A DNA stretch of 64,000 nt from Undaria pinnatifida (Eukaryota > Sar > Phaeophyceae > Laminariales > Alariaceae): assembly GCA_012845835.1 (NCBI GenBank), contig JABAKD010000009.1, forward strand, positions 2,977,324 through 3,041,323. The letters run 5' to 3'. The notes beneath the pieces were generated by a model. It made no database searches. It worked only from the letters and a program-made list of their open reading frames with translations, and was not told where the DNA came from. Of this stretch, positions 1 through 10,550 are shown one piece after another. The position numbers were made by a program, and so were the translations under genes. The stretch's first letter is position 1, and the number at the start of each line of letters is the position of its first letter.

Positions 1-1555
1 TCGGGATACACTCATTAACACAAGTAGAGAGGCGAAGAGGAGTCGGTCAACGGTAGCCTCCCCAAAGTTTCGTTAAGAAAATCGCCGGTTTTGAAATCAG
101 CTCCCGGTCGTATCCCCTGAAATACTTTGGTCCCGTGATACCCCGACGTCATCGTTCGGTATCCCTTTGCACACACGTAATACGAACTATATGGATACAT
201 ATTATTAATATCATCCTTCCTCGCGTCGAGCAGGCATTAATCGTCTCTCAAGAAAATAGCTGGTTTGAAGGAGAACTATCGTAGACTCAGTCGCAGGTTG
301 AAATATTGATGTGGAGAACGGAATGGACTAGAAAAGATGTTACCAGCCATAGCTGATTGGGCGGTATAGGGGAAAACAACGAAAAAAGCGAGCTGAAAAT
401 TCGATGGGATGCCGTGGCCGAGAAAAAAGGAAGAACTTAGGAGGTGACCACAAAGAGGTACAGTCCGAAGATGAGCTTGGCGGCTACAAGGCAGAAGAAG
501 TAAAAGAAAATATTTAATAAATTGAAAATACTATTGTTTACAATCGATATGAAAGAAGAGAATGTATTTAGAGACCTACGGGGGTGTGATGGCAATATAT
601 TGTACTGAAAACGTCCACGGCCTAATGGCGAAGGTGATAGAGCTGAAACTTGTATTTCGTGTGTGAGACTTTGACCTATTATAAACAAGAAACTGATTTA
701 CCGGTGGTCTGTGGGTGGGGGACGTTTGGTGCGCATACGTATTTGCTTGTGTGGCACAACAATAGGGAGTAGGACTCACATAGTAGGAACATGTAAAAGT
801 GTTCCACATGACCAGGATGTGTTGGTGGAAGAGATGACAAAGTTTGAGGAATGTGCATGGTAGGCTATCCGTAGAGTGTATCGACGAAATGATCTCAACA
901 CTACTAGGCGATAGGATTAGCAAAAAGAGTTGCCTACAGTATGCTAAAAGCGTAACGAGCGCCCACCTGTTGGTTGTGTCGCTATTAGTAGTGAGAACGG
1001 TGCTAATTTTTCCAAGGTTTGCGTGGCCCATGTGTCAATTGACTAATACAAGAAACAAACGGCAAGTCCCCACTTTCGATTAAAGCCATGAATACGTGCA
1101 TTTTCCGAGCCTCAAACTGAATTTTTTTTTTGAAAGATGACGGAAACGAGTCCCGACAAACTAGTCCATGGCTTCTTGGCTGCGGAACGATTTGTAAAAA
1201 ACTAGGTATACCGACTACGGTGGATAATTCCTTACACTTCGAGCCCCGCCAACCAGAACAGTATTCGACTGAAGCGTGTCACCACTTATCGTGGCATGCG
1301 CAGTACTCAAAACAAGGTATACAACAGCTCTCCAGGGATGGTACCGTTGAAGAAATAACGCGGCAGACATACACCTAATATTGCCGATGACTTATGCCTG
1401 AATAGGTCTAAACCACAAACAACCTGGTGTGGAGAACACAACTAAAACCACATCATAAAAGCCTGATGGACGGCAACACAATGCTTATATAATGGAAAGG
1501 CAATATAGAGATTCGTAAGTCGATGGACAAATTTCACCGGGCGACAGTATCTTGC
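1..1555. other. Unassigned left edge
   Basis: I recognise no gene, RNA or repeat here. Short open frames exist on both strands, but none has a motif I know or a second copy elsewhere in the window. Confidence 0.4.
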
Positions 1556-1559
1556 AGTT

Positions 1560-3590
1560 TAAAATACTTTCTTCAAAAAGTTGTATCCCTCTATCGTACC
1601 TAGTAGCATTTTTCAAGGTTTGAGTAACGTACGGACCATCCTCTCGCTATCGGTTTGTGTACTGAGCACCGATCCTATGGAGTCATCTATATCCGAGTTT
1701 GTTTCGGTTCACCAATCCTTACCTTTGTTAAAAGCAATTTGAATTTTCGCATGGAATTGCGGAGGACGTATTTCCGTAATTATGTACCTTTATACGTATC
1801 CTTGTTTAAAAGACTTAATTATCTAGCTTTGATTTCGAAGTTGATTTGTTGATATCGAAAATTTACGTTTGTTACACGACATCGAAACAAAGTACGTTGA
1901 TTGTACGACAGGGCTTGCCTTGAATAAAATGAGGCCCTTACAATTCTCCGTTACCCGTCCGCAGGTGCTGAGTCTGTGGCCCTTCTGTTATGTTTCCGCC
2001 TCCAGGGGCACCTAGTTTGAGGACCACCTGTTAACAGTCAAAGAGGACGTGGTTGAGGTCTTGCAAAAAAACAGGGAGAATACGGTATTTTTTTACGGTA
2101 CACTCACTTAACTGCCAAACCTAGAGCACTCAAACACCGGCAAAAACTAGGCCGTTAAGCTTATCGTACGAGCGGCTGACTCGTTTATGAAAGTTTGACG
2201 AAACATACATATTTTCTTGTCGACGCAGCATTGCAAGCATTCTCCATTGTTTGTGAGGAAGCGTTTCCTGAAACCAGAAAGCGCCCAAACAATGCAGATG
2301 TAGATTCGTTGGAACATCTCGAAGTCATAGAAACACGTGGACATAAAAGGGATCCCCGTTGCTATCTCTGCAAGTGTTGACAAAATAAATTGAGTCAACT
2401 TGATCTAAGGCCTCCTTCACGTATGCAAGAGAGGTCGTACAAGGTGCGGAAGTCTGCCTCAAAAGTGTTTCTTAGTAGCATTCGGCTCAGCCTTTACGTG
2501 GCTTTCCGACCAGTGCTTTGTGGTCCACGCACACGATGTTCGAGTGATGAGTGAATCCTCCACACGTACTCTGTCCTACCATCTCACAGATGCGAGCGGT
2601 TGTAGGTCCTACAGGACTACGGCTATGCCTCAAACGTGTGCGCCTCCCCCACGGCCATCAAAAATGTGTCCATTATCAACAATATTTAGCCTCGGGCGAA
2701 TGACACAGTACAGTTGCACCCCTTTTTATCTTGATGTCCTCAAAATAAGTAGGTATCGTAACCACACCAAGAAACTCGAGTGTAAAATAATACAGTTCTA
2801 CCCGTTGAGCAAACCCACGTCGAAAAATAGCCACAGAAACGAACGGATTCCACGTAAAAATGAGATGGGAATTTCGACAAATTTCGGACCAACCACAGCG
2901 TCAGTCGCAAAATGTCTCAGCCTTGTAGTTACGGTGCCAGCGCCGAACCCTGGATGTGTACTCATTTCCTTGAAAACAAGCGAGGTCGACCGACATCATG
3001 GAAGCAACATCAAGACCCATGGCAATACAAAATAGGCGCATAACGTCGAAGTACCTCCAATGACAGCAGTGCCCGAAATCCCGACTGAGAGAAAACATTA
3101 TATGTATGCATCGTTCTCCGTAAGCTATGATACCAATGTTAGTGTTCTCGGTACTCATGTCTTCACATCGTTATAGGTGTGCATTTATTTGCTCGTATAA
3201 TACCCCGTATACTTTTATGGCGGGGCGGGACTACTGTCGTTCTTAGCCACGGTCATAGAATCATATAGTCCTGTACCCCTTGAACGCAGGGATGGAGCCG
3301 GTCGGATTATCTGTATCAAAGGCGACATCGCGTTTACCAAGCGCGAAGCCCAGTGAGATATTCGGTGAACCGCATGATGGGTGGGCTCCGTCCTACTAAC
3401 AGCCACTCCTCAGGCGGACTTGGGCACCCTGTGTGAACCTTCTTGGGTACGGATACCACTTTCACCAGGAAAATGGATGGCATTTATCTGTCTCGCGAGT
3501 GGTTTACCCTATGGATATTTGGTGATACCAACCCTCCTGCGCCGCGCTAAGGTTGTCCACGCCGCACTCGATGAAACTCGACCCCCATCT
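1560..3590 (-). repeat. R1 repeat body, copy X (decayed coding traces, minus strand)
   Basis: This segment matches 53,720-56,140 in the same order and orientation, at roughly 60-70% identity by eye, and its start recurs near 63,700-64,000. Seen: several minus-strand frames are shared by X and Y. Around 2985-2850 X has FKEMSTHPGF followed by AGTVTTRLR and TDA; Y has FKEMGRHPGF, AGTVPT, RLR and TDA. Around 2365-2315 X has ATGIPFMSTCFYDFEMF; Y has ATGILFRSTCFYDLETF. Around 1985-1950 X has RATDSAPADG; Y has RATDTAPADG. Both copies are interrupted by stops and shifts. It lies directly downstream of LINE fragments in both places, so it may be the 3' part of a long element or a host gene swept up with it. 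I do not recognise the protein. Confidence 0.55.
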
Positions 3591-3759
3591 CGGTTAGCGC
3601 AAAGATATTATGTCGGGAAACACGGTACGCTTGTTGTCTAGCTCACGTAGTGCGAGGCTTAGTTCTCAGCGTTTTTGCCAACCGAGTCCAATTCCACAGA
3701 ACGGGCGAAAACCCACAATGGCGGGCGGGGGCGTACTCATTTGTTGCCTGCGTAGTCGT

Positions 3760-5500
3760 TCATCCATTGACCATGCGTCCCCGTCCTCCCACATTTCTTT
3801 TAGCGACACCTCCAACCGTTTTGCGCTCGTTACGATTTTCTCTAAATTTCACATGCACGGTTTGCCTATCCTGCCCTTTTTCGACGTCTGCTGCCCCAAT
3901 TTATCTTTGAGAATAGCGATCGTTTCCCCGCCGCGCTAATGTCTAGTGAACCCTTAAATGTCACATACGTCCAATTTCCGCATGCCTCCGTCTAACGGAT
4001 TCCTTTCTTTTTTGCATAATTCACATCCCCCTACTATGTAGGGTCCTACTATCTAGTTGAGGGCCACACGGGAACATCATCGTAGGCACGTGCTCCTCCT
4101 CCCGACGACTGGAATATCTTATTCTTTCCGGTAGATTCAGGTCATCTGAACGAAATTCCTGTTTTTTTGTTTTGTTTTTTTTCGCTTCCGGCGGATGGGG
4201 AAAAATGTAGCTTTAGCTCACACCGCACTTCCACGTATTTTCATACGCACTGTGGTGTCGATTTAACTAAGTTGCTTTCATAGCCCAACGCTAGCTGGCG
4301 CACCATTCGGGTGCCATTGTAGGTATAGCGTAAGCTGTTCCCACTAGTGGTCTTCGTTACAACCCCGGCAGCGCAAGCTGCCGTTGTATACGGATGCGTG
4401 TGTATGTCGACCCGGCCTGTCCCCTGAGTTTCGGTGGAGATAGCAACCCGGAACGTCATCTTTCCGGGTAGTAGTGTGGAACTTGCGTAAGCTCACCCAC
4501 TAAAACAAAACCCCTGGCCATGGGAGATGGCCTTCCGCCGGACTTGGTCCAGTTACGGTCCACCCTACCCATTCGGGCGTTGGACCTCGGGAAATTCAAG
4601 TTTAAACTTTTTCGCGTAGTCCATTGGGCCGTGCCGACACTTTCGCTTTCGAAAATCTTCCATCGACGCCCCGTATATCTTTATGTTCTTCTTTTTTTTT
4701 ACCGCATTTCCTGGCGCCAGCCATTCTTTTTCTCCTCTTCTCTGTTATACCTCAGTCGTGTACCCGCCAACCTTGTTAATATATGGTACATCTTCTTAGT
4801 CTCCTCCTTAATCCTTCCATATCTTCTTTACTGCGTTGTTTCGCCTTGTTTGAGCCCATCCTTATTGATTCTTTCTATTTCAAAGCTCTATATTGTATGA
4901 CGGGTAACCTCGTATGTGGCATATTCCAAACCTTGATATAATATTTCAACATTCTCACGTCTCCATTTTGTTCAAGTGGGTACATTCATAGTTATGGTGC
5001 TGATACCATATTACTCGTCGTACTTGATCATCCTTCGTAGCATCTTGCTTTGCTGGTGCCATCTGCACTGTTTCCGGTTGCTTTGCGAACTTCCCGTTTC
5101 CTTTCCATACATCACCTGCATGTTTACTAGATTTGGTACGATCACACCCATTAGAATGCATATTTTTAACCTAGTGTTTACGTGCGGATCTGTTAGAATC
5201 GCATTCATTCGTCTTTCCTACTTTTGATTTACCGTTTCCCATTACTTTTGCTATGTGTATACCAACGGCAATCCTTCAAGATCCCCCTACGATAAGGTAC
5301 GTCTACTGGTCTACGATCGGCAATTCATATTCTCCCAAACTTCTATTTGAAATGTGTCATGTTCACCTGATCATAGTTACATACAACTGCTGCGCATTTT
5401 TTCACGTTCGCGGCAACTCTCCATTTTTTCGAGGATTCTAGTGCCTCCCCAATCTGTTTCTGCAATCCTTCCGGTGTTTGATACCAGACACATAATCAAC
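3760..5500 (-). pseudogene. Non-LTR (LINE) reverse transcriptase, C-terminal half, fragment 1
   Basis: The minus strand carries a decayed LINE reverse transcriptase in collinear pieces. From 5480 to 5360 it reads QTPEGLQKQIGEALESS and then KKWRVAANVKKCAAVVCNYD, the region just after the catalytic FADD box. From 5205 to 5130 it reads ILTDPHVNTRLK and CILMGVIVPNL. From 5115 to 5040 it reads VWKGNGKFAKQPETVQM. From 4640 to 4590 it reads HGPMDYAKKFKLEF. From 4110 to 4040 there is a PCG zinc-binding remnant with SRT. From 4000 to 3765 it reads GGMRKLDVCDI, ETIAILKD and NERKTVGGVAKRNVGGRGR. In this LINE type these blocks follow each other in one ORF2. Stops and frameshifts separate them, so it cannot make an enzyme. 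A foreign segment (about 4115-4585) is inserted between the GPMDYAKK and EEE blocks. The family call is firm; edges are approximate. Confidence 0.8.
4115..4585 (-). mobile_element. Short repeat inserted in LINE fragment 1 (relative at 39,640-39,910)
   Basis: The LINE pieces on either side should be only tens of codons apart, but about 470 bp of other sequence intervene. Its core (about 4180-4460) matches 39,640-39,910. Both copies share a minus-strand frame: SLRYTYNGTRMVRQLALGYE here and SRYTYNRIRRVRQLALVRES in the other, each followed soon by Asn. No terminal repeats or target duplication could be fixed. It may be a small transposon or a captured exon. Confidence 0.5.
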
Positions 5501-5984
5501 CCCAATGATACGTGTACGTCACAACAAAAATAAATACTCATCACCGGTACCATGAATAGTAGTAGCGCGTACACTACCGGAGGTTAGTATATAGTCTAAT
5601 ACCAATGTATTTTGCTTAATCATAGTGATAAATATGTCATACATACTTTGCAACGATGAGTCTCCTCCAAATTTTCGATCTCACAACTGGCGTGTTTTTT
5701 TATTTTTTTATACTTGGAATACCATGATGATCACATTTTGACTGTTGTTGTTATTCCGTGCTTTGCAACAAATCCTTTCTCCCTACATCTCCCTCTACTT
5801 GGATTATATCAGTATACTACTGTAGGCAGGCCGAGTGGCTGTACAATAATACACCTACAACGATAATTGCAACCCGCCTATCGGTCACATTGAGTGATGG
5901 TATCAGACTTGTTGTAACCCCCGCCCCGTATACTGACCATCTTATAACCCCCCCCTCCTCTTTCATAACCTGATGCATTTTTTG
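5500..5984. other. Junction region between LINE fragments
   Basis: No gene is recognised. At about 5645-5695 the minus strand carries a relative of the conserved G-module end, here ASCEIENLEETHRCK in the frame that recurs in other copies. The rest looks like decayed repeat. Confidence 0.35.
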
Positions 5985-6424
5985 TTTTTTTCCAAAACCG
6001 TCATATTTATCCCCTCAATGGGATTTATAGCTTCCACGCACAAACTGCCCGCCCGTCCGCACCCCCCCAAGTCCCCCCCCCCCCCTCAAACCCAACTCGC
6101 TTTTGGTCAAAACTAAGCCCCCACGTCCTTCAAAACTCCGCCCTCCCCTAACCGGTTATTCGACCTACAGGATTCACTTGATGAACGGATAGATTTCCTT
6201 CCAAAGCTGTCAGATTTGGTCCCCCTCAGAAACGGGGTTTATAGTTTCCGCGCCCAGACTGACTTACATCACCCTGTTGACCCTGATAGCCACACTGTAG
6301 TTGTGACGGAGTCGCCGACCTATATCTTTAATGAGGACACACAACCCGTAATACGCGCGATCGGAGTATTACACACAGCTTGCAAAGATGACTTTCGACA
6401 AAATCTACGATGTCACAGCTGGAG

Positions 6425-6427
<3 letters not shown>
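5985..6427 (-). mobile_element. G-module element, copy a (inverted, C-rich on + strand)
   Basis: This is the reverse complement of the element at 8870-9535, 15,755 onward, 21,845 onward and 57,190 onward. It has the C-tracts (6055-6090), the block complementary to GGAGGGCGGAGTTTT, the block complementary to ACAAAATCTGACAGCTGTGG, and finally the conserved end complementary to CTCCAGCTGTGAGATCGA. The end abuts a pure TA run, as in other copies. No transposase is present. Insertion next to TA-rich DNA and conserved termini suggest a non-autonomous element. Confidence 0.65.

Positions 6428-6453
<26 letters not shown>
6425..6453. repeat. (TA)n microsatellite
   Basis: An uninterrupted TA run directly abuts the conserved end of G-module copy a. 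Confidence 0.95.
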
Positions 6454-6457
<4 letters not shown>

Positions 6458-6689
6458 TATTTTGATGCTTACTGTACAAGCAGTGCATATAATAATTTTT
6501 TAGAAAATCGTCCTGTTGACACTGGTAATACCCGGGGAGGTCGATGACCTGAATCTTTCGTGAGGATCAAGTATTTTACACGCGCGAACGTCTTTACGTA
6601 GTTTTGTGCGACTGCTGTATATTAGCGAAACATATGTACATTACGCAGCTTGCCAAGTTGAGTTTTTATTATCCAATCGGTCGAACTCA

Positions 6690-7860
6690 CGGCTGACGTG
6701 TTTCAGTTTTTATAAAAGCCCCTCGGTGTTTCCGACATCCCCACGAGATCATTTTCAAACATCAACCCCCACTCCGTATATTTTACATACGCGACTCATT
6801 TCGGCTTCTTTGACGGCTACAATAATACCTTGAATATGTAACGTAAATAAATTCGGTTATAGGGTACATCCTTGTGCAACTCTTCGTAAGATATCAACAA
6901 ACTGTGTTGGGATATTTCCCGTCAGCATCACAGCTTTCCTCTCACACTCCATCACCTTTTTTATTATTTCCCACCTTTTTCCTTTGGTCCCAATTTCCCA
7001 CATTTTTTTCTACAACACATTCCGTCATAATGTGTCATAAACGTTTGTACATCAAACAAACAGTACATTGTTAGCGCGCCGTCATTCTTACCATTAACTA
7101 TCATACTTAGTGTGGGCATATGCCCTACACAACATTCGTTTGGCCTAAATCCTGCTTGCCCTTGGCTTGGATTCGTCCTTCTCCTAAAATATTTTTTTTC
7201 TATCTTTTAGAACACCTTCCAGAATATTTTGCCTGCGGAATGGCGTTCACTATCAGAAGTTTCCCTGGTCACCCTTTTCTCTTTCTTGAATCAGTTAACT
7301 ATTTGTACTACTTCTTTTTTCCACCTCGAGGAGCGTACTCGTTTTTCGATTTCCAATTATACAACGTAACCATCATGGTAATTATTCATTTTCTCCCGTA
7401 CTTTTATAATGTTCCATATACATTTTATGTCTTGGCTGCCTTCTATATCCCTATGTTTGGCTACACTCTTCTTTACTTGCACTCCTGCTAACTCTCTGTA
7501 ATCCGTCTGAACGAAGGTCTTTACTTTCTGGCGCACGTACGTTTGCTTATGCTGCCCACGTGTTGATTTTGTTCAAGAATTGTGCGACAAATATTTCGTT
7601 GGCTGGGTGATCTCAGCTTGCTGTAATGTTCTCCAAGTATTTCGCTTTCACCCTTCGAGCTCCTGGCCATGTACCGTGGCTGTGCTGGTAATGTAGCTCT
7701 TCTCGTGCCTGCCTTCACTGCTTGTTGACAAAGTAAGCAATTTATCCCTACACACATCTGCTTATTCTCGCCAACAAAGTCTTCTGTTGTCTTTTATATT
7801 ACGTCTTTCCTTAGTTTCTCTCTACTTGTTCTTTCCTCTCCTTACCTCAACAGTTGGTAA
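6690..7860 (-). pseudogene. Non-LTR (LINE) reverse transcriptase, N-terminal/palm part, fragment 2
   Basis: Minus-strand translation shows LINE reverse-transcriptase palm motifs. QGQAGFRPN sits at about 7170-7135, the hallmark (E)QAGFRP box. LFDVQTF at about 7055-7030 corresponds to the family's motif A, F(L/V)DVQKAF. GLMFENDLVGMSETP at about 6780-6725 corresponds to the FADD catalytic box. Here FADD is replaced by FEND, so at least one catalytic Asp is missing. Stops and shifts are frequent. It overlaps fragment 1 in protein coverage (both contain the post-FADD region), so the two are separate insertions. The same stretch is found at 27,005-27,764 plus 33,573-34,130, where a Copia element splits it. 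Confidence 0.75.
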
Positions 7861-8060
7861 TCGTAATCCCAAAGCAATCAATTCCTATCGAATGGACCAC
7901 CTCCATGGTCGTCGAAGACCTTACCTGTTTCCATATTAACAATGCCGGGGACGTAAGAGGTGCATGGTGAACTGTCCTCAGATTGATTGCATGATTTCCA
8001 TGTAGCCAACTGCAATGTTCTAAAGCGCCCCACCAACGTTTGCGTGTTGCAAGGTTCACC
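7860..8060 (-). pseudogene. M family minus-strand frame 1, copy A (unknown protein)
   Basis: Three copies of this segment (here, 35,040-35,235 and 61,060-61,270) share a minus-strand reading frame. Here the recognisable part is CTSYVPGI, then ME, then a DHGGG motif. The 61-kb copy has CTSHVPGIGAMENG and DHGDG. The 35-kb copy has WTSYISGMV. I do not recognise the protein. Copy A is frameshifted upstream of CTSYVPGI, where the other copies read DIAV. Confidence 0.45.
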
Positions 8061-8559
8061 TAGCACGTGCCTACTAATACGATTTTCGCAATGAAAGCCA
8101 ATCCACCTGATCTACTTCCACCCTTCTAACGATACACGAGACAAAAGTATCGGCTAAAACGGCGCGTTCTGCGATGGACATATCACCTCATCGGAAAACG
8201 ATTTTTAAATGGCGGAGGTTACTAAAATTCCCAAGGTAGTCGGAACGCCATTTTCAAAGAAAATATTTATCGTGCTTCTATCAAGACCGTTCGTCTCTCT
8301 GTTGATTCGGCTGTACTCTCTGGTTGTCGATATACTTTTTGGGTTTAGGTATAGAGCACAACTCACGTGACATAACTCGGAAAAACAAATAGACATGGGT
8401 CGAACACGCGTACTATACCTACTGTACGAGTTGCACGCATTAGCGTTTTCGATGGCGGGGCTTGAGGCTGGGGAACTACCGAATGACTTCGGACCCGATG
8501 TGGACTACAGCACGGCTACGGTAGGGGGGTTCCATCTCTTTTTCTTCTGTAAGACTCAT

Positions 8560-8715
8560 GGAGAAAGGTGTTTGTTTTGTCAGCTGCAACAAAAACAATT
8601 TGAACGAAATTTTAATTCATGTACCACACGTAGCTCGGTAGTAAACTTGTGAGTAACTCTCCCACCTTCGCTTGGGTATGTGCAGTCAACCGTGATATTT
8701 TCATTGGACAACCAG
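8560..8715 (-). pseudogene. M family minus-strand frame 2, copy A (unknown protein)
   Basis: The minus strand reads ENITVDCTY, followed by an Arg, a His and TTEL. The counterpart in copy B (35,727-35,912) reads ENAMVDCTYSG, then RAAHMFGTELLEMGF. The shared ENxxVDCTY, His and TEL positions support an ancestral exon. No family is recognised. Copy A ends early at a stop. Confidence 0.4.
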
Positions 8716-8869
8716 CTCACGAGACCGTCTGTGGGTCATGACCTGCATTTTGATTTGGAGAGGGTAGAGGGATGGAGGTCGTACAGCTCGTCAGTGCTCA
8801 CGAGCCTCAAAACGATATGGACTCATGGTACGTCACACGGTGGACGTGTACCATATATATTATAGAAAT

Positions 8870-9535
8870 TAAAATACACTCCAGCCGTGAGATCAAATGT
8901 TTTGTCGAAACTCATCTTTGCAAGCTGTGTGTGATACTCTGATCACGCGTATTACGGGTTGTGTGTTCTCATTAAGGATATAGGTCGGCGACTTCCCTTG
9001 CAACTACAGTGTATCTATCATGGTCAACAGGGTGATGATAAGCACTCTGTGCACGGAAAGTATATAACCCGTTTCTCAGGGGGACAAAATCTGACAGCTC
9101 TGGAAAGAAATGCATCCGTTTATCAAGTGAATACTGTAAGTCGAATAACCGCTGAGGGGAGGGCGGAGTTTTTAAGGACGTGGGGCCCTGATTTTGGTCA
9201 AAAGGGGGGCGGGAGGGGGGGGAGGGGACGGGTGGGACAGGTCGTTTTGTGCGTGGAAACTATGAATCGTTCTTGTGGGGGAGAAGGGAAAAAATGTGCC
9301 GGGGGGGGGGCGGGGGGGAAGGGCTTTAGGTCGCATCGATGTAGGGGTTTCCTGTACGCGTGGTGCTAGTTCTAGGCGATGCTGCAGGTAGTGGGGAAGG
9401 AGAGGGCGTTAGGGGCGGGGGTGGGTGGAAATTGCTGCAGCGGCATGGACGGCTCTGAAACGATAACGAGGCTATATCCAGGGAGTGGAAGTGTTTATTT
9501 CTCTGGCAGATTTCGATATTAGGTGGGTCGTCTAA
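8870..9535 (+). mobile_element. G-module element, copy b, inserted in M copy A
   Basis: M copy B has only about 30 bp of AT-rich sequence where copy A has about 690 bp (compare 8855-9555 with 36,020-36,060), so this is an insertion. It begins with the conserved end CACTCCAGCCGTGAGATCGA next to a TATATAT stretch and ends after the block GGCAGATTTCGATATTAGGTG. Inside are long G-tracts (9200-9330) and a CTGTAAGTCGAATAACCG block. No coding capacity is seen. Confidence 0.7.
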
Positions 9536-9571
9536 GCAAGAGAACGCGAGAAAAAATGTACGTGATTTGTT

Positions 9572-9745
9572 GCTCCTTACTTGAAGAGCTTCATACCTAA
9601 CCCAAACAATTACCTGAACAAGAACAAACATTTCAAAGATGAACAACCTTCATGGCCCCTAGCTATGCAACGAACCCTACCTACTGCAAAACAAGAAGAA
9701 ACATGCAGAAAAGTTATCAGGCAAGGAACCAGGTCATACGTCTTA
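9572..9745 (+). pseudogene. M family plus-strand exon 1, copy A
   Basis: The plus frame reads LKSFIPNPNNYL, then HFKDEQPSWPLAMQRTLPTA and continues open to a stop at about 9745. Copy B at 36,066-36,205 reads FKIFIPDRTIGLYKN, then FFKDEQSQWCLAIKRTVPNA. The two agree at the hydrophobic, Lys/Asp/Glu and Trp positions. I do not know the domain. It lies upstream of the Cys-rich and beta-helix-like frames on the same strand. Confidence 0.5.
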
Positions 9746-9869
9746 GTCTGAACGTGGCACATCTTTTGCGGCGCGTGTTTCATACTGTAGCGCGCGTCTG
9801 AATCAGTATTAACAAGTAGTAGCGGGCGTGCCAATGTCGTGGCATCTTTGGTAGTAGATGGGCATCTTT

Positions 9870-9945
9870 GGTGGTGGATGGGGGGAGGATGCGTGCTACG
9901 GTAACGGTAGCACATTTTGCCTCAAACGGCCGCTGGATGACAGGG
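9870..9945 (+). pseudogene. M family plus-strand Cys-rich exon, copy A
   Basis: The plus frame reads EDACYGNGSTFCLKRPLDDR. Copy B at 36,330-36,420 reads EDGCCGKGSTFCFKRLLDDR. Cys, Gly, the GSTFC core and the LDDR end are all kept, which is strong for two copies whose flanks have diverged. A short disulphide-bonded extracellular segment is the likely ancestral product (inference). Confidence 0.5.
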
Positions 9946-10147
9946 GTCCTTCGCCCTTCAATGGTCGTCATTTGGTTCATGCAGTTTGATCTGTTGATAT
10001 TTAAATACCCAGGCCATGGGGTTACTCGAGAAGTGCCAAATTGGTATTTCTCCATATGTCAGGTTGTTCGTAATAATACATGTAGTGTACCTTCATGGTA
10101 GACTCAATCTGACAACGCTTACTTAAACGTCCGTGGGCGCCGCGCAG

Positions 10148-10231
10148 GTGCTGTCGAGGCGGTGTGGAAATCTTCTGTCGACGTCCAAGGCAACACATAC
10201 TTCAATGACAACACCGCGGGACGCACCGGAG
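10148..10231 (+). pseudogene. M family beta-helix-type exon (84 nt), copy A
   Basis: An 84-nt segment is bounded by an acceptor-like CGCGCAG and a donor GTAAGT, both splitting a Gly codon in phase 1. It encodes GAVEAVWKSSVDVQGNTYF followed by NDNTAGRTGG. Copy B (36,638-36,718, 81 nt) encodes GAVFAHENSFFDVQGNTYF followed by NDNTAKQGG. Within the shared NTYFNDNTA core the two copies differ only at third codon positions. The pattern GAV, F..N.A and GG is that of right-handed beta-helix repeats of the chlamydial polymorphic-outer-membrane-protein type, which large secreted proteins of some algae use on symmetric exons (established knowledge). The domain call is inference from one repeat unit. Confidence 0.55.
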
Positions 10232-10344
10232 GTAAGTTATTTATGGGAACATTTTTTCTGTGCCGGGGTTCTTGGTGACGGTGTCACCTCAAGCATCAGT
10301 AGATTTGGTTTCAGTGAAGTCATTGCACATCTTAAGCCGACAAT

Positions 10345-10550
10345 TTACTATGGCGACCCCCGCTAGTTAGAGTTCGATAGTAAATTTGATGTCCAGGCAT
10401 AGGCAGATAAACTGCGCATCCGAAGAAAATGTTGCGTGTCAACGTATGATATGACGAGGATAGACGCACTTTTGGGCTAAGCAAAACGTGGTCGACAGTG
10501 GTTTCTGAACAAATTACTGCCAGGTCGATCAGTTTAGTTTCTTCCATGGT
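10345..10550 (+). pseudogene. M family LamG-like exon, copy A
   Basis: The plus frame reads YYGDPR, a stop, then EFDSKFDV, and later VSTYD, LG and NKLLPG. Copy B at 36,825-37,050 reads NDGDPYYIEFDNNFDVLTWT and VELG, then VSTLD, YLGSATGGR and INKASATGS. The YIEFD and W(T)VE motif resembles the first strands of LamG/concanavalin A-like jelly-roll domains. Copy A has at least two stops. The domain name is tentative. Confidence 0.4.

Noticed and set aside
9326-9646. Pro-rich proteins opposite G-tracts (also at 22,457-22,786, 57,346-57,871 and similar places)
   Set aside because: They are translations of C-runs in repeat DNA.
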